Of a DNA stretch of 64,000 bases, positions 34,738-42,084 are shown one piece after another. Each line of letters opens with the position of its first letter. Position 1 is the first letter of the stretch. Below the pieces are notes generated by a model that was given only the letters and a program-made list of their open reading frames with translations, ran no database searches and was not told the DNA's origin. The translations under genes were made by a program, and so were the position numbers. This stretch comes from Chryseobacterium oranimense (lineage in GTDB: Bacteria > Bacteroidota > Bacteroidia > Flavobacteriales > Weeksellaceae): NCBI RefSeq assembly GCF_900129755.1, contig NZ_FQWT01000004.1:310001-374000 (forward strand). Reading direction: 5' to 3'.

Positions 34738-35546
34738 AAAAAACTTTATTACTTACAGCATTCATATGCTCCTCATTCACCCTTTGCGCCCAAGACAAAA
34801 CTAAAGCGGAAGAATGCTTTAAAAAAGCCGATTACAAATGTGCGGAAGAGCAATATACCAAACTTGCAGAAAAAGAGCAGATTCAGAAATACCAGTCTGA
34901 ATACTACAATAATCTGGGAACGGCTCAAAGAAGGCTTGGAAAAACAGCATTAGCTATGAAATCCTACGAATCCGCTATGAAAGCCAATCCTTTATCGGCT
35001 CCTGTATATGCCAACCTTGCTTCTCTGAACAGCCAGAAAGGGAATAAAGCTAAAGCCCTGGAATATATCGCTACCGGCCTTAAGATCGATGCCGAAAATC
35101 CGGAATTTTACCTTACCCGTTCCAAAATCTATGACAGCCAGGGAAAAAAGGACCTTGCGTTGGGTGATCTGAAACAAATTCTGAGCTTTGCACCGGATAA
35201 TATCTATGCCAAAACAGGATTAGCCAATCTGAAGAAAAATAATGGTGATCTGGATGGAGCCCTTAAAGATTACAACCAGCTTATCTCCGAAAAACCGGAA
35301 TCGCTTCTTTATAACGGAAGAGCAGATGTTTACCTTAAAATGAAAAAGCCCAAAGAGGCTCTTACAGACGTCAATAAGGCCATTTCCATAGATCCGAAAT
35401 TTTCTAATTCTTATGTAACCAAGGCATTGGTTCTGTTTGATACGGCAAAGCCTAAAGAAGCTTGTGAAAATCTGGATAAGGCCGTAAGCTTAGGTTATGA
35501 AAAAGCTATTCTGGCCGATTATTATGCCAGGTGTGTGAAAAAATAA
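34734..35546 (+). CDS. Secreted tetratricopeptide-repeat protein
   Basis: The protein is 270 residues long. The signal peptide is MKKTLLLTAFICSSFTLCAQ. Six to seven TPR units span about 25-250, for example YYNNLGTAQRRLGKTALAMK, YANLASLNSQKGNKAKALEY and ITDVNKAISIDPKF-like (LTDVNKAISIDPKF). TPRs make protein-docking surfaces; in Bacteroidota such periplasmic proteins occur in secretion and gliding assemblies. It overlaps the PAP2 gene by four bases, so translation is coupled. Two Cys near the N-terminus of the mature part and two at the C-terminus could form disulfides. Confidence 0.88.
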   Translation: MKKTLLLTAFICSSFTLCAQDKTKAEECFKKADYKCAEEQYTKLAEKEQIQKYQSEYYNNLGTAQRRLGKTALAMKSYESAMKANPLSAPVYANLASLNSQKGNKAKALEYIATGLKIDAENPEFYLTRSKIYDSQGKKDLALGDLKQILSFAPDNIYAKTGLANLKKNNGDLDGALKDYNQLISEKPESLLYNGRADVYLKMKKPKEALTDVNKAISIDPKFSNSYVTKALVLFDTAKPKEACENLDKAVSLGYEKAILADYYARCVKK

Positions 35547-35560
35547 TTTTTTTAATTATA

Positions 35561-35602
35561 AGTTTCGGGCCCGGCATGAAATGCCGGGCCCGAAACTGTT
35601 TT
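35561..35602 (+). terminator. Very long terminator hairpin after the TPR gene
   Basis: A 17-base perfect, GC-rich stem (35561-35577 with 35581-35597) has a three-base GAA loop and is followed by GTTTTATC. The arm contains GTTTCGGGCCCGG, recalling the GTTTCGGG repeat word. A second, weaker hairpin (AACAGCT/AGCTGTT) follows at 35608-35637. Confidence 0.85.
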
Positions 35603-35682
35603 ATCAGAAAGAAACAGCTGTCAATTCTTGCTAGCTGTTCCTAACTGAACATTTAAATTTTTAAATTGATAAAGATATAGAC

Positions 35683-36141
35683 ATATTAAACATTGTTCTT
35701 GTAGAACCCGAAATACCCAATAATACAGGCAACATAGGAAGGTTATGCGTAGGTACGGAAAGCAGATTGCATCTTGTTCATCCGTTTGGATTTGTAATTA
35801 ATGACAAGAACCTGAAAAGGTCAGGATTGGATTACTGGGTGCATCTTGATGTTACGGAGTACGCCAATGTTGAAGAATGGATCAAAAATATCCCCGATCC
35901 CTCACGTGTTTTCCTGATGAGTTCACATGCGGAAAAATCCTATCTGGAAACTGAATTCCAGGATGATGACTGGCTGGTTTTCGGTAAAGAAAGTGTGGGA
36001 TTGAGTAAGGAAGTTCTGGATCAGTTTGAAAACCATTTAACGATTCCGATGTCAAAATTAATCCGCAGCTTTAATATTGCCAATTCCGTTGCTTTTGTAG
36101 TAGGCGAGGCAAAAAGACAGATTGGCTTAAAGGTTAAATAA
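35683..36141 (+). CDS. trmL: tRNA (cytidine/uridine-34-2'-O)-methyltransferase TrmL, without a canonical start codon
   Basis: The protein is a SPOUT methyltransferase of about 152 residues that 2'-O-methylates the wobble base of tRNA-Leu. ILNIVLVEPEIPNNTGNIGR, FGKESVGLSKEVL and MSKLIRSFNIANSVAFVV are the family's motifs and knot. The frame opens after TAA at 35662 and contains only ATT (35665), ATA (35677) and ATA (35683) before the conserved body. There is no in-frame ATG, GTG or TTG upstream of 35767. Homologues begin MLNIV, so ATA at 35683 replaces the expected ATG. Translation may use ATA or ATT, or the start may be mutated. A start at TTG 35767 would delete the first 28 residues of the fold. 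Domain call sure, start unsure. Confidence 0.8.
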   Translation: MLNIVLVEPEIPNNTGNIGRLCVGTESRLHLVHPFGFVINDKNLKRSGLDYWVHLDVTEYANVEEWIKNIPDPSRVFLMSSHAEKSYLETEFQDDDWLVFGKESVGLSKEVLDQFENHLTIPMSKLIRSFNIANSVAFVVGEAKRQIGLKVK

Positions 36142-36177
36142 GAGTAAAATTTTGCAGATCGTAAATTGGGCAGTGAT

Positions 36178-36651
36178 TTAATCATTATGGTAGGGTTTGC
36201 CCTGTAAAATCTGGTCGGCACGGTATAGCTGCTCCACAATAAATAAACGGATCATCTGATGGGTAAATGTCATTTTTGAAAGGGACATTTTCTCATTGGC
36301 CCGACTGTAAATCTCTTCAGAAAAGCCATATGCTCCTCCGATAAGAATGTGAACTTTTTTTATTGAGGAATTCATCCAGTTGTCAATTTTCTGAGCAAAT
36401 TCGCGGCTGGTAAACTGTTTTCCTTTTTCGTCCAGAATAACCACCAGGTCATTTTTATCGATATAATTGAGGAATAGCTTGGATTCTTCCTTTTTCAGAA
36501 GCTCCGGAGAAAGGTTTTTGGCATTTTTCACGTCAGGAATTTCGGTAATTTCAAAATTCCAGTGCTTGGGAAGCCGGGTAAGGTAATAGCTGATTAAAGA
36601 AGTAATCTCCTTATCATCTGTTTTACCGATACAAAGTAAGCTGATTCTCAT
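36178..36651 (-). CDS. rlmH: 23S rRNA (pseudouridine1915-N3)-methyltransferase RlmH
   Basis: This 157-residue SPOUT protein has LVVILDEKGKQFTSREFA (about 69-86), HILIGGAYGFSEE (about 101-113) for S-adenosylmethionine binding in the knot, and the C-terminal MTFTHQMIRLFIVEQLYRA with GKPYHND. It methylates pseudouridine 1915 of helix 69 in assembled ribosomes. It is convergent with trmL, another SPOUT RNA methyltransferase, 36 bases apart. A -7 box TATCTTTG (minus strand, 36672-36679) stands 20 bases before the start. Confidence 0.96.
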   Translation of the reverse strand: MRISLLCIGKTDDKEITSLISYYLTRLPKHWNFEITEIPDVKNAKNLSPELLKKEESKLFLNYIDKNDLVVILDEKGKQFTSREFAQKIDNWMNSSIKKVHILIGGAYGFSEEIYSRANEKMSLSKMTFTHQMIRLFIVEQLYRADQILQGKPYHND

Positions 36652-36671
36652 GTATAGAGGATTTCAAAAGG

Positions 36672-36679
36672 CAAAGATA
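36672..36679 (-). promoter_or_regulatory. -7 box of the rlmH promoter
   Basis: On the minus strand this reads TATCTTTG, matching TAnnTTTG, 20 bases before the rlmH ATG. Confidence 0.5.
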
Positions 36680-36983
36680 CCATTTTATGCCGAAAAACTG
36701 CTGAAGGCTGAAAATGTTAAAAATAGAAAAACCAGTAATTTCTGGTATTTTCAATGTTTCCGGTATTTAATTTTAAAATCCTTTTCTTGTTCATCATTTC
36801 TGTTTCTCTGCATAAGCGAATCCGTTGAACTATTAAAAAATTGCTATTTATTCGGTCCCGTAGTATTGAAATAAGGAAAAGGAAAATGTTTATATTTGTA
36901 TAAAGACTTATTAAAAACAGTCCGTATTGCTCTGCTTGAAGAGGCAAACAGGATCAATTATTAAGTAAAAATACACCAAATAG
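36680..36983. other. Non-coding gap with the yihY promoter
   Basis: There is no supported gene in the 332 bases between rlmH and yihY. A short hairpin ACCAG/CTGGT sits at 36731-36745. A promoter for yihY is likely at TTG 36866-36868, 22 bases, then TATATTTG 36891-36898. This leaves an unusually long leader of about 80 bases, in which no clear structure is seen. A 76-codon minus-strand frame here has no support. Confidence 0.5.
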
Positions 36984-37991
36984 ATGAATATAAAAGTTCC
37001 CAGATTTATCCTGAAGATTCAAGAATTTTTTGACAGCATACATATTCCTGTTTTAGGAATATCGCTCTGGCAGATGTTTCAGATCTATATTTCCGGGATT
37101 TTTAAAGGTAAAATAGGAAGAAAGGCTGCTGCCATTTCCTGGAGCTTTACCATAAGTTTGTTTCCTTTCCTTCTTTTCCTACTTTCCGTTTTGCCTTACA
37201 TGCCTCATTATGATAAGCTGCAGTTTTATATTTTTGAAGTACTGATGCACAACGTATTCCCCTCCAATATGGAAGGCGATGTAAGAGGATATATTGAAAC
37301 CAATATTATTCCCAACATGAAAGGAATCAGTAATCTGACTATCGTTCTGGCGCTTGTTTTTGCTACCAACGGAACCTTCTCGCTTATCAATGGATTCAAT
37401 GAAAATTCAGATGAAAAATTGACTGATGTAAAAGAGTTCATTCTTTCTTTTTTTATAACAATAGGCTTTATTACCATCGTCTTTCTGGCACTTTTCGGAG
37501 TGTATTATGTGGAGGTTGTAATGAAACTCTTTACACCGGCGTATGATATCTCCTGGCTGGTGAATAACCTTTCCAAAATTATTGGGTTTGTATCCTTTCC
37601 ACTTTTCTATTTCATTCTTTTAACGCTTTTTTACTGGCTGGGAACGGTAAAGATTGCCCGGTTCAGGCAGGCGGTTCCCGGAGCTATTTTAACGACGGTT
37701 CTGTTTGTCCTGACCACTTATATCTTTGCAATCTATGTAAAAGACATCGCAAGATATAACGTTCTGTATGGATCCATCGGAAGTATGATCCTATTAATGG
37801 TGTGGGTGAATGTGAATGTATACCTTCTGCTGTTCGGTAACGAGCTTAATATGGCTCTCAGAAAACTGAGGATCGAAAAACTGCTTTCTGATGAAATCAA
37901 GAAAGAAGCAGTTCATTATCATGCACCGGTCACAGAACCTAATCTGGAAAGTGATGAAGAACACAAAAGAAAGCTTGATGAGAAGAAATAA
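36984..37991 (+). CDS. YihY/BrkB family inner-membrane protein
   Basis: The protein is 335 residues long with six membrane helices in the YihY (formerly RNase BN-like) arrangement. GRKAAAISWSFTISLFPFLLFLLS is the first conserved helix pair (split here into shorter stretches), and NVLYGSIGSMILLMVWVNVNVYLLLFGNE is the last. The C-terminal 45 residues are charged and cytoplasmic. The family has no proven biochemical role; the old ribonuclease assignment was withdrawn. The stop codon abuts the nhaA stop codon of the opposite strand with no space between. Confidence 0.9.
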   Translation: MNIKVPRFILKIQEFFDSIHIPVLGISLWQMFQIYISGIFKGKIGRKAAAISWSFTISLFPFLLFLLSVLPYMPHYDKLQFYIFEVLMHNVFPSNMEGDVRGYIETNIIPNMKGISNLTIVLALVFATNGTFSLINGFNENSDEKLTDVKEFILSFFITIGFITIVFLALFGVYYVEVVMKLFTPAYDISWLVNNLSKIIGFVSFPLFYFILLTLFYWLGTVKIARFRQAVPGAILTTVLFVLTTYIFAIYVKDIARYNVLYGSIGSMILLMVWVNVNVYLLLFGNELNMALRKLRIEKLLSDEIKKEAVHYHAPVTEPNLESDEEHKRKLDEKK

Positions 37992-39170
37992 TTAGTTTTC
38001 TACTTCGTTTACATCTTTTTTAGAGCTCATGCTTAAAATCACAAATCCTAAAACGGCAGCCAGGAAAGAAGCAATCAGAATGGCAAACTTAGCTTCATCC
38101 TGAATGGAAATACTCTCTTTAAAGGAAAGAAGGGCAATAAAAATAGACATTGTGAAGCCTATTCCTGCTAATAATCCAACACCCACCATTTGCAGCCATG
38201 TACTGTTTTGAGGAAGAGTGCTGAGTTTTAGCCGGATAGCAAGAAAAGAAAACAGATTGATCCCTATTAGTTTTCCTAAAACCAGTCCGCAGATAATTCC
38301 CAGACCTAATGTACTTGTTACACCTGCTACCATTTCACTGGTAAAAGCAATATTGGTATTCGTTAAAGCAAATATGGGCATAATCAGAAAGCTCACAGGA
38401 AAATGAAGCTTATGCTCCAGTTTTTCAAGAGGGGAGATCTCTACATCAGATACATTTGTTGGAATGGAAAATGCCAGCAGAACGCCTGCTATTGTAGCAT
38501 GAATCCCCGAATGATGCAGAAAATACCATAAAAACAGACCAGGAATAATATAGAAAATAATACGGGTAACCTTCAGGAAGTTCAAAAGAAACAGCAGGGC
38601 AGCAGTTCCAAATGAGAGCAGGAGATACGTCCAGTGAATCTGTTCGGTATAAAAAACAGCAATTACCAGAATGGCTCCTAAATCATCCACGATTGCCAGT
38701 GCCGCCAGAAATATTTTGATGGAATTAGGGATCTTTTTTCCCAGCATTGAAATAATGGCGAGTGAGAAAGCAATATCTGTAGCCATAGGAATTCCCCAGC
38801 CGTTGCCATATTCCGTTCCGCTATTGAAAAGAGTATAAATTACCGCAGGAACCAACATTCCGCCCACGGCTGCAAATATGGGAAGAGAAGCGTTTTTGAA
38901 AGAGGACAGTTCGCCTTCTATCATTTCCCTTTTGATTTCCAGCCCGACCAAAAGAAAAAAAACGGCCATGAGACCGTCGTTGATCCAGATGCTGACAGGG
39001 TAGGTAAGGTGAAAGAGGTCAGTTCCCACTTCCTGGTCTAAAAGATGCTGAAAACTTTCGCCCGCAGATGAATTGGCAATTAGTAATGAAACCATCACAC
39101 AGAGAATAAGAATAATCCCTGATGCCTGATTGCTGCTGAAAAATTTTTTAAAATAGAGAGATAAATTCAT
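37992..39170 (-). CDS. nhaA: Na+/H+ antiporter NhaA
   Basis: The protein is 392 residues long with 12 predicted helices. The ion-binding Asp pair is Asp162-Asp163 in AIVDDLGAI, after GIPMATDIAFSLAI. It exchanges sodium for protons across the inner membrane for pH and salt homeostasis. The start codon lies 2 bases after the rsh stop codon, so the two are one operon. This links stringent response and ion homeostasis in transcription, if not in function. The 3' end abuts yihY directly, without a visible terminator. Confidence 0.96.
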   Translation of the reverse strand: MNLSLYFKKFFSSNQASGIILILCVMVSLLIANSSAGESFQHLLDQEVGTDLFHLTYPVSIWINDGLMAVFFLLVGLEIKREMIEGELSSFKNASLPIFAAVGGMLVPAVIYTLFNSGTEYGNGWGIPMATDIAFSLAIISMLGKKIPNSIKIFLAALAIVDDLGAILVIAVFYTEQIHWTYLLLSFGTAALLFLLNFLKVTRIIFYIIPGLFLWYFLHHSGIHATIAGVLLAFSIPTNVSDVEISPLEKLEHKLHFPVSFLIMPIFALTNTNIAFTSEMVAGVTSTLGLGIICGLVLGKLIGINLFSFLAIRLKLSTLPQNSTWLQMVGVGLLAGIGFTMSIFIALLSFKESISIQDEAKFAILIASFLAAVLGFVILSMSSKKDVNEVEN

Positions 39171-39172
39171 AT

Positions 39173-41383
39173 TTAGGATTGCAGTCGTCTCACTCTTGAA
39201 ACGCCGTCAATATCTTTAAGTTTTTTAAATGTTTCTTCCAGCTGGCCTTTGTTCTTAACTTCAAGGTTGATATTGCCCATAAAGACGCCGTCATTGGATT
39301 CTATAGACATACTTTTCATATCCATTCCCATGCTTCCGCTGATTACCGTGGTAATGTCGTTAATCATTCCCATTCTGTCAAGCCCTTCGATTTCGATCTT
39401 AACTCTGTTCTTAAAGCTTTCCGCATTCACCCACTTGGCCGGGATTACACGGTAATCGTACTGTGCTCTCAGGTTGATTGCGTTAGGACAATTGTCGCTG
39501 TGGACCTTGATACCGTCTGAAATAGTAATAAACCCGAAAATTTTATCACCGGGTATTACCGTACAACATTTGGCATAACTGTAGTTCAGCTTTTCCTCGT
39601 CTTTCCCGAAAACGATCATATCCAGATTCTGTTCTTTCGGTTCTTCAAAATGTACGTTTTTCGTCGGGGATTTTCTGAACCTTGAAAGTAAATTATTAAA
39701 TACGTTTTTACTTTCAATATATTTTCTCAGGCTGCTGACATCCAGTTCGTTGCTCTGGAATTTAAGGAAAAGCTCCTGTGAAGATTTAAGGTTAAAGAAT
39801 TTTTGAAGTTTGTTGATCTCCTCATCGTTAAAGCTGATCTTCGCATGGCGAAGTTTTCTCTGAAGAATCTCCTTTCCATCTTCTACCAGTTGGTTTTTCT
39901 GGGAATTCAGGTAGCTTTTGATCTTGGACTTGGCTTTGGACGTTACTACGAATTCCAGCCAGTCAGATTTAGGCTTCTGATTCTGGGAAGATAAAATGTC
40001 AACCTGGTCGCCATTCTGGAGAACATAAGAAATAGGAACCAGTTTCCCGTTGATTTTTGCTCCCAAACATTTCATTCCAAGATCGGAATGGACGGCAAAA
40101 GCAAAATCCAGAGCCGTAGCATTGGTTGGAAGAATCTTGATTTCTCCTTTGGGAGTAAAGACAAATACTTCCTTGGAATATAAATTCAGTTTAATATTAT
40201 CTAAAAGCTCAGAAGTGGAAAGGTTCTGCTGCTGCTCAAGAATATCACGGATTTCAGTAACCCATCTTTCAAAATTCCGGTCATCCGAACTCTGTTTGTA
40301 GCCTTCTTTGTATTTATAGTGGGCTGCAACTCCTTTTTCTGCGATTTCGTCCATTCTTTCGGAACGGATCTGTACCTCAATCCATTTTTTGTCCGGTCCC
40401 AGTACAGTCAAATGGAGACTTTCGTACCCTGTAGAACGCGGCTGTGTGATCCAGTCCCTCATTCTTGAAGGATTACTGTGATAAACATCCGTCACAATGG
40501 AATAGATTTTCCAGGCCAGGAATTTTTCGTTCTTTGCATCGGATTTATAAATAATCCTGATGGCATAGTTGTCGAATACTTCTTCAAAAGAAACCCCTTG
40601 TTTCAGCATTTTCCTGTAAATGGAAGAAATTGCTTTCGCACGGCCCTTGATCGTGAAGTTCAAACCTTCCTCTTTTAATCTTTCCGAAACTTCTTTCTTA
40701 AACTCTTCGATATATCTTTCCCGGCTTTCTTTTGCCAGTTCCAATTTTTCCGTGATTTCATTATAGACTTCCGGGTTATTGTATTTCAGTGAAAGATCCT
40801 CAAGCTCGGACTTGATATTGTAAAGACCCAGACGGTGGGCCATAGGGGCATAGATATAGACGGTCTCGGAAGCAATCTTTTTCTGCTTGTCCGGGGCCAT
40901 ACTTTCCAGGGTCCGCATATTGTGAAGGCGGTCTGCGATTTTAATCAGGATCACCCTGAAATCTTCAGACAGTGTCAGTAACAGCTTCCTGTAATTTTCA
41001 GACTGTACGGAAATGTTCTGGTGATTCATGATGGAGATCTTGGTAAGCCCGTTTACAATATTGGCTATTTTTTCTCCAAAAATCTTTTTGATATCCTCAT
41101 AAGTATAGTCCGAATCCTCTATAACATCGTGCAGCAGGGCACAGGCAATAGAAGTTGCCCCCAAACCGATTTCCGTTGCCACAATTTTTGCAACGGCAAT
41201 AGGGTGATAGATATAGGGTTCACCGGATTTTCTCCTTTGATCCTTATGGGCATCCAATGCAATATCGAATGCTTTCCGGATGAGTTTGTTATTTTCCTCG
41301 TCCAGAGTTCTGTATGTATTCGAAATCAGATCCTTATATCGGGCAAGGATCTCTTTATTCTCCTGTTCTAAATCGTAACTCAT
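39173..41383 (-). CDS. rsh: Bifunctional (p)ppGpp synthetase/hydrolase, RelA/SpoT homologue
   Basis: The protein is 736 residues long, full Rel/SpoT architecture. Domains: HD hydrolase domain (about 40-190) with YIYHPIAVAKI and LLHDVIEDSDYTYEDI (His85-Asp86), synthetase domain (about 240-370) with RVKDWI-like RMRDWITQPRSTGYESLH, TGS (about 405-470, VFVFTPKGEIKILP), helical/zinc-finger-like region, and a C-terminal ACT domain (about 655-735). Both active sites look complete, so it makes and degrades (p)ppGpp in response to amino-acid and other starvation. It leads an operon with nhaA. Confidence 0.96.
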   Translation of the reverse strand: MSYDLEQENKEILARYKDLISNTYRTLDEENNKLIRKAFDIALDAHKDQRRKSGEPYIYHPIAVAKIVATEIGLGATSIACALLHDVIEDSDYTYEDIKKIFGEKIANIVNGLTKISIMNHQNISVQSENYRKLLLTLSEDFRVILIKIADRLHNMRTLESMAPDKQKKIASETVYIYAPMAHRLGLYNIKSELEDLSLKYNNPEVYNEITEKLELAKESRERYIEEFKKEVSERLKEEGLNFTIKGRAKAISSIYRKMLKQGVSFEEVFDNYAIRIIYKSDAKNEKFLAWKIYSIVTDVYHSNPSRMRDWITQPRSTGYESLHLTVLGPDKKWIEVQIRSERMDEIAEKGVAAHYKYKEGYKQSSDDRNFERWVTEIRDILEQQQNLSTSELLDNIKLNLYSKEVFVFTPKGEIKILPTNATALDFAFAVHSDLGMKCLGAKINGKLVPISYVLQNGDQVDILSSQNQKPKSDWLEFVVTSKAKSKIKSYLNSQKNQLVEDGKEILQRKLRHAKISFNDEEINKLQKFFNLKSSQELFLKFQSNELDVSSLRKYIESKNVFNNLLSRFRKSPTKNVHFEEPKEQNLDMIVFGKDEEKLNYSYAKCCTVIPGDKIFGFITISDGIKVHSDNCPNAINLRAQYDYRVIPAKWVNAESFKNRVKIEIEGLDRMGMINDITTVISGSMGMDMKSMSIESNDGVFMGNINLEVKNKGQLEETFKKLKDIDGVSRVRRLQS

Positions 41384-41437
41384 TTGTGCTAATGCCTATA
41401 TTTAAACGAAAATACGAAATTTTTTAAACTTTTCAAC

Positions 41438-41469
41438 CAAAAAAAATCCGCAGAACGCTCTGCGGATTT
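41438..41469 (-). terminator. Rho-independent terminator of the 121-aa hypothetical gene
   Basis: AAATCCGCAGA (41444-41454) pairs with TCTGCGGATTT (41459-41469). On the minus strand the Ts follow. The arms are identical to those at 23766-23790. Confidence 0.92.
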
Positions 41470-41495
41470 CCGGTTATTAGATTTTATGTTTTCTG

Positions 41496-41861
41496 TCAGA
41501 ATTTTACTTCTGAATCCATGCCACTGCTTGATGCCTTTATTTTCACATCGGGGCTGTTATGGATTTCGGCTCTGTTTCTGGCATCGATAAATCGTTTGAT
41601 ATTATCATAATTGGCATCCCCAATACCCATATTCTCCAATAAGTAGGTTTTCAGTACTGAATTCTGGCTGAAAATATTCCGGACGCCATCAGTTTGGTTA
41701 TTATCTTTTACCGCAACGCTCGCAAGGTATTGAGAGGTGTCAGAGCCGTTATGAAGGTATACTATATAATCTGAACTTTCAAATCCTGAATTTTCCAGAT
41801 CGGCTTCAAGCTTTTTGTAATCGCTGTGATGTGCAAATAATCCAGCTAATATATTTGACAT
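41496..41861 (-). CDS. Hypothetical protein, possible stress-related (121 aa)
   Basis: MSNILAGLFAHHSDYKKLEADL begins at ATG 41861; a TTG two codons upstream is less likely. The N-terminal half alternates strand and helix in a pattern like the small alpha/beta domain of general stress proteins (LFAHHSDYKKLEADLEN then DYIVYLHN), but I cannot name the family with confidence. The C-terminus (KIKASSSGMDSEVKF) is flexible. No signal peptide, so it is cytoplasmic. It has its own terminator and lies upstream of the rsh-nhaA region on the same strand, with 112 bases between. Confidence 0.65.
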   Translation of the reverse strand: MSNILAGLFAHHSDYKKLEADLENSGFESSDYIVYLHNGSDTSQYLASVAVKDNNQTDGVRNIFSQNSVLKTYLLENMGIGDANYDNIKRFIDARNRAEIHNSPDVKIKASSSGMDSEVKF

Positions 41862-42032
41862 AAGCAATAGTTTTAAAATTGTACTTAAAGGTAGTAAATA
41901 TTTTTTAATATTGTTAATAAAAATATAATAAATTTAATATTTTAATATGTTATCTATAATATAATGTTAAAATGTTTGAAAACATCTATTGAACATGTGT
42001 TTAATTTTGTTAATAAATAAATGATGATTAAA

Positions 42033-42057
42033 ATAAAAAAACGGGTTAAAGCCCGTT
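42033..42057 (-). terminator. Terminator after acs (ACGGGTTAAAGCCCGT hairpin)
   Basis: AACGGG (42040-42045) pairs with CCCGTT (42052-42057). On the minus strand a T-rich run (42033-42041) follows. Its core resembles the repeat hairpin at 11095-11110. The rest of the gap 41862-42084 is very AT-rich with nothing recognisable. Confidence 0.8.
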
Positions 42058-42084
42058 CTGTAGTATTATTGGATGAATATAAAT

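Noticed and set aside
35767..36141. trmL starting at TTG 35767
   Set aside because: It would delete the conserved N-terminal strand and NTGNIGR loop, which are present and in frame upstream.
36717..36947. 76-codon minus-strand frame between rlmH and yihY
   Set aside because: It covers the yihY promoter and has no conserved features.
36984..37991. Ribonuclease BN assignment for the YihY protein
   Set aside because: That name was an early misassignment for this family; the protein is a polytopic membrane protein without nuclease motifs.
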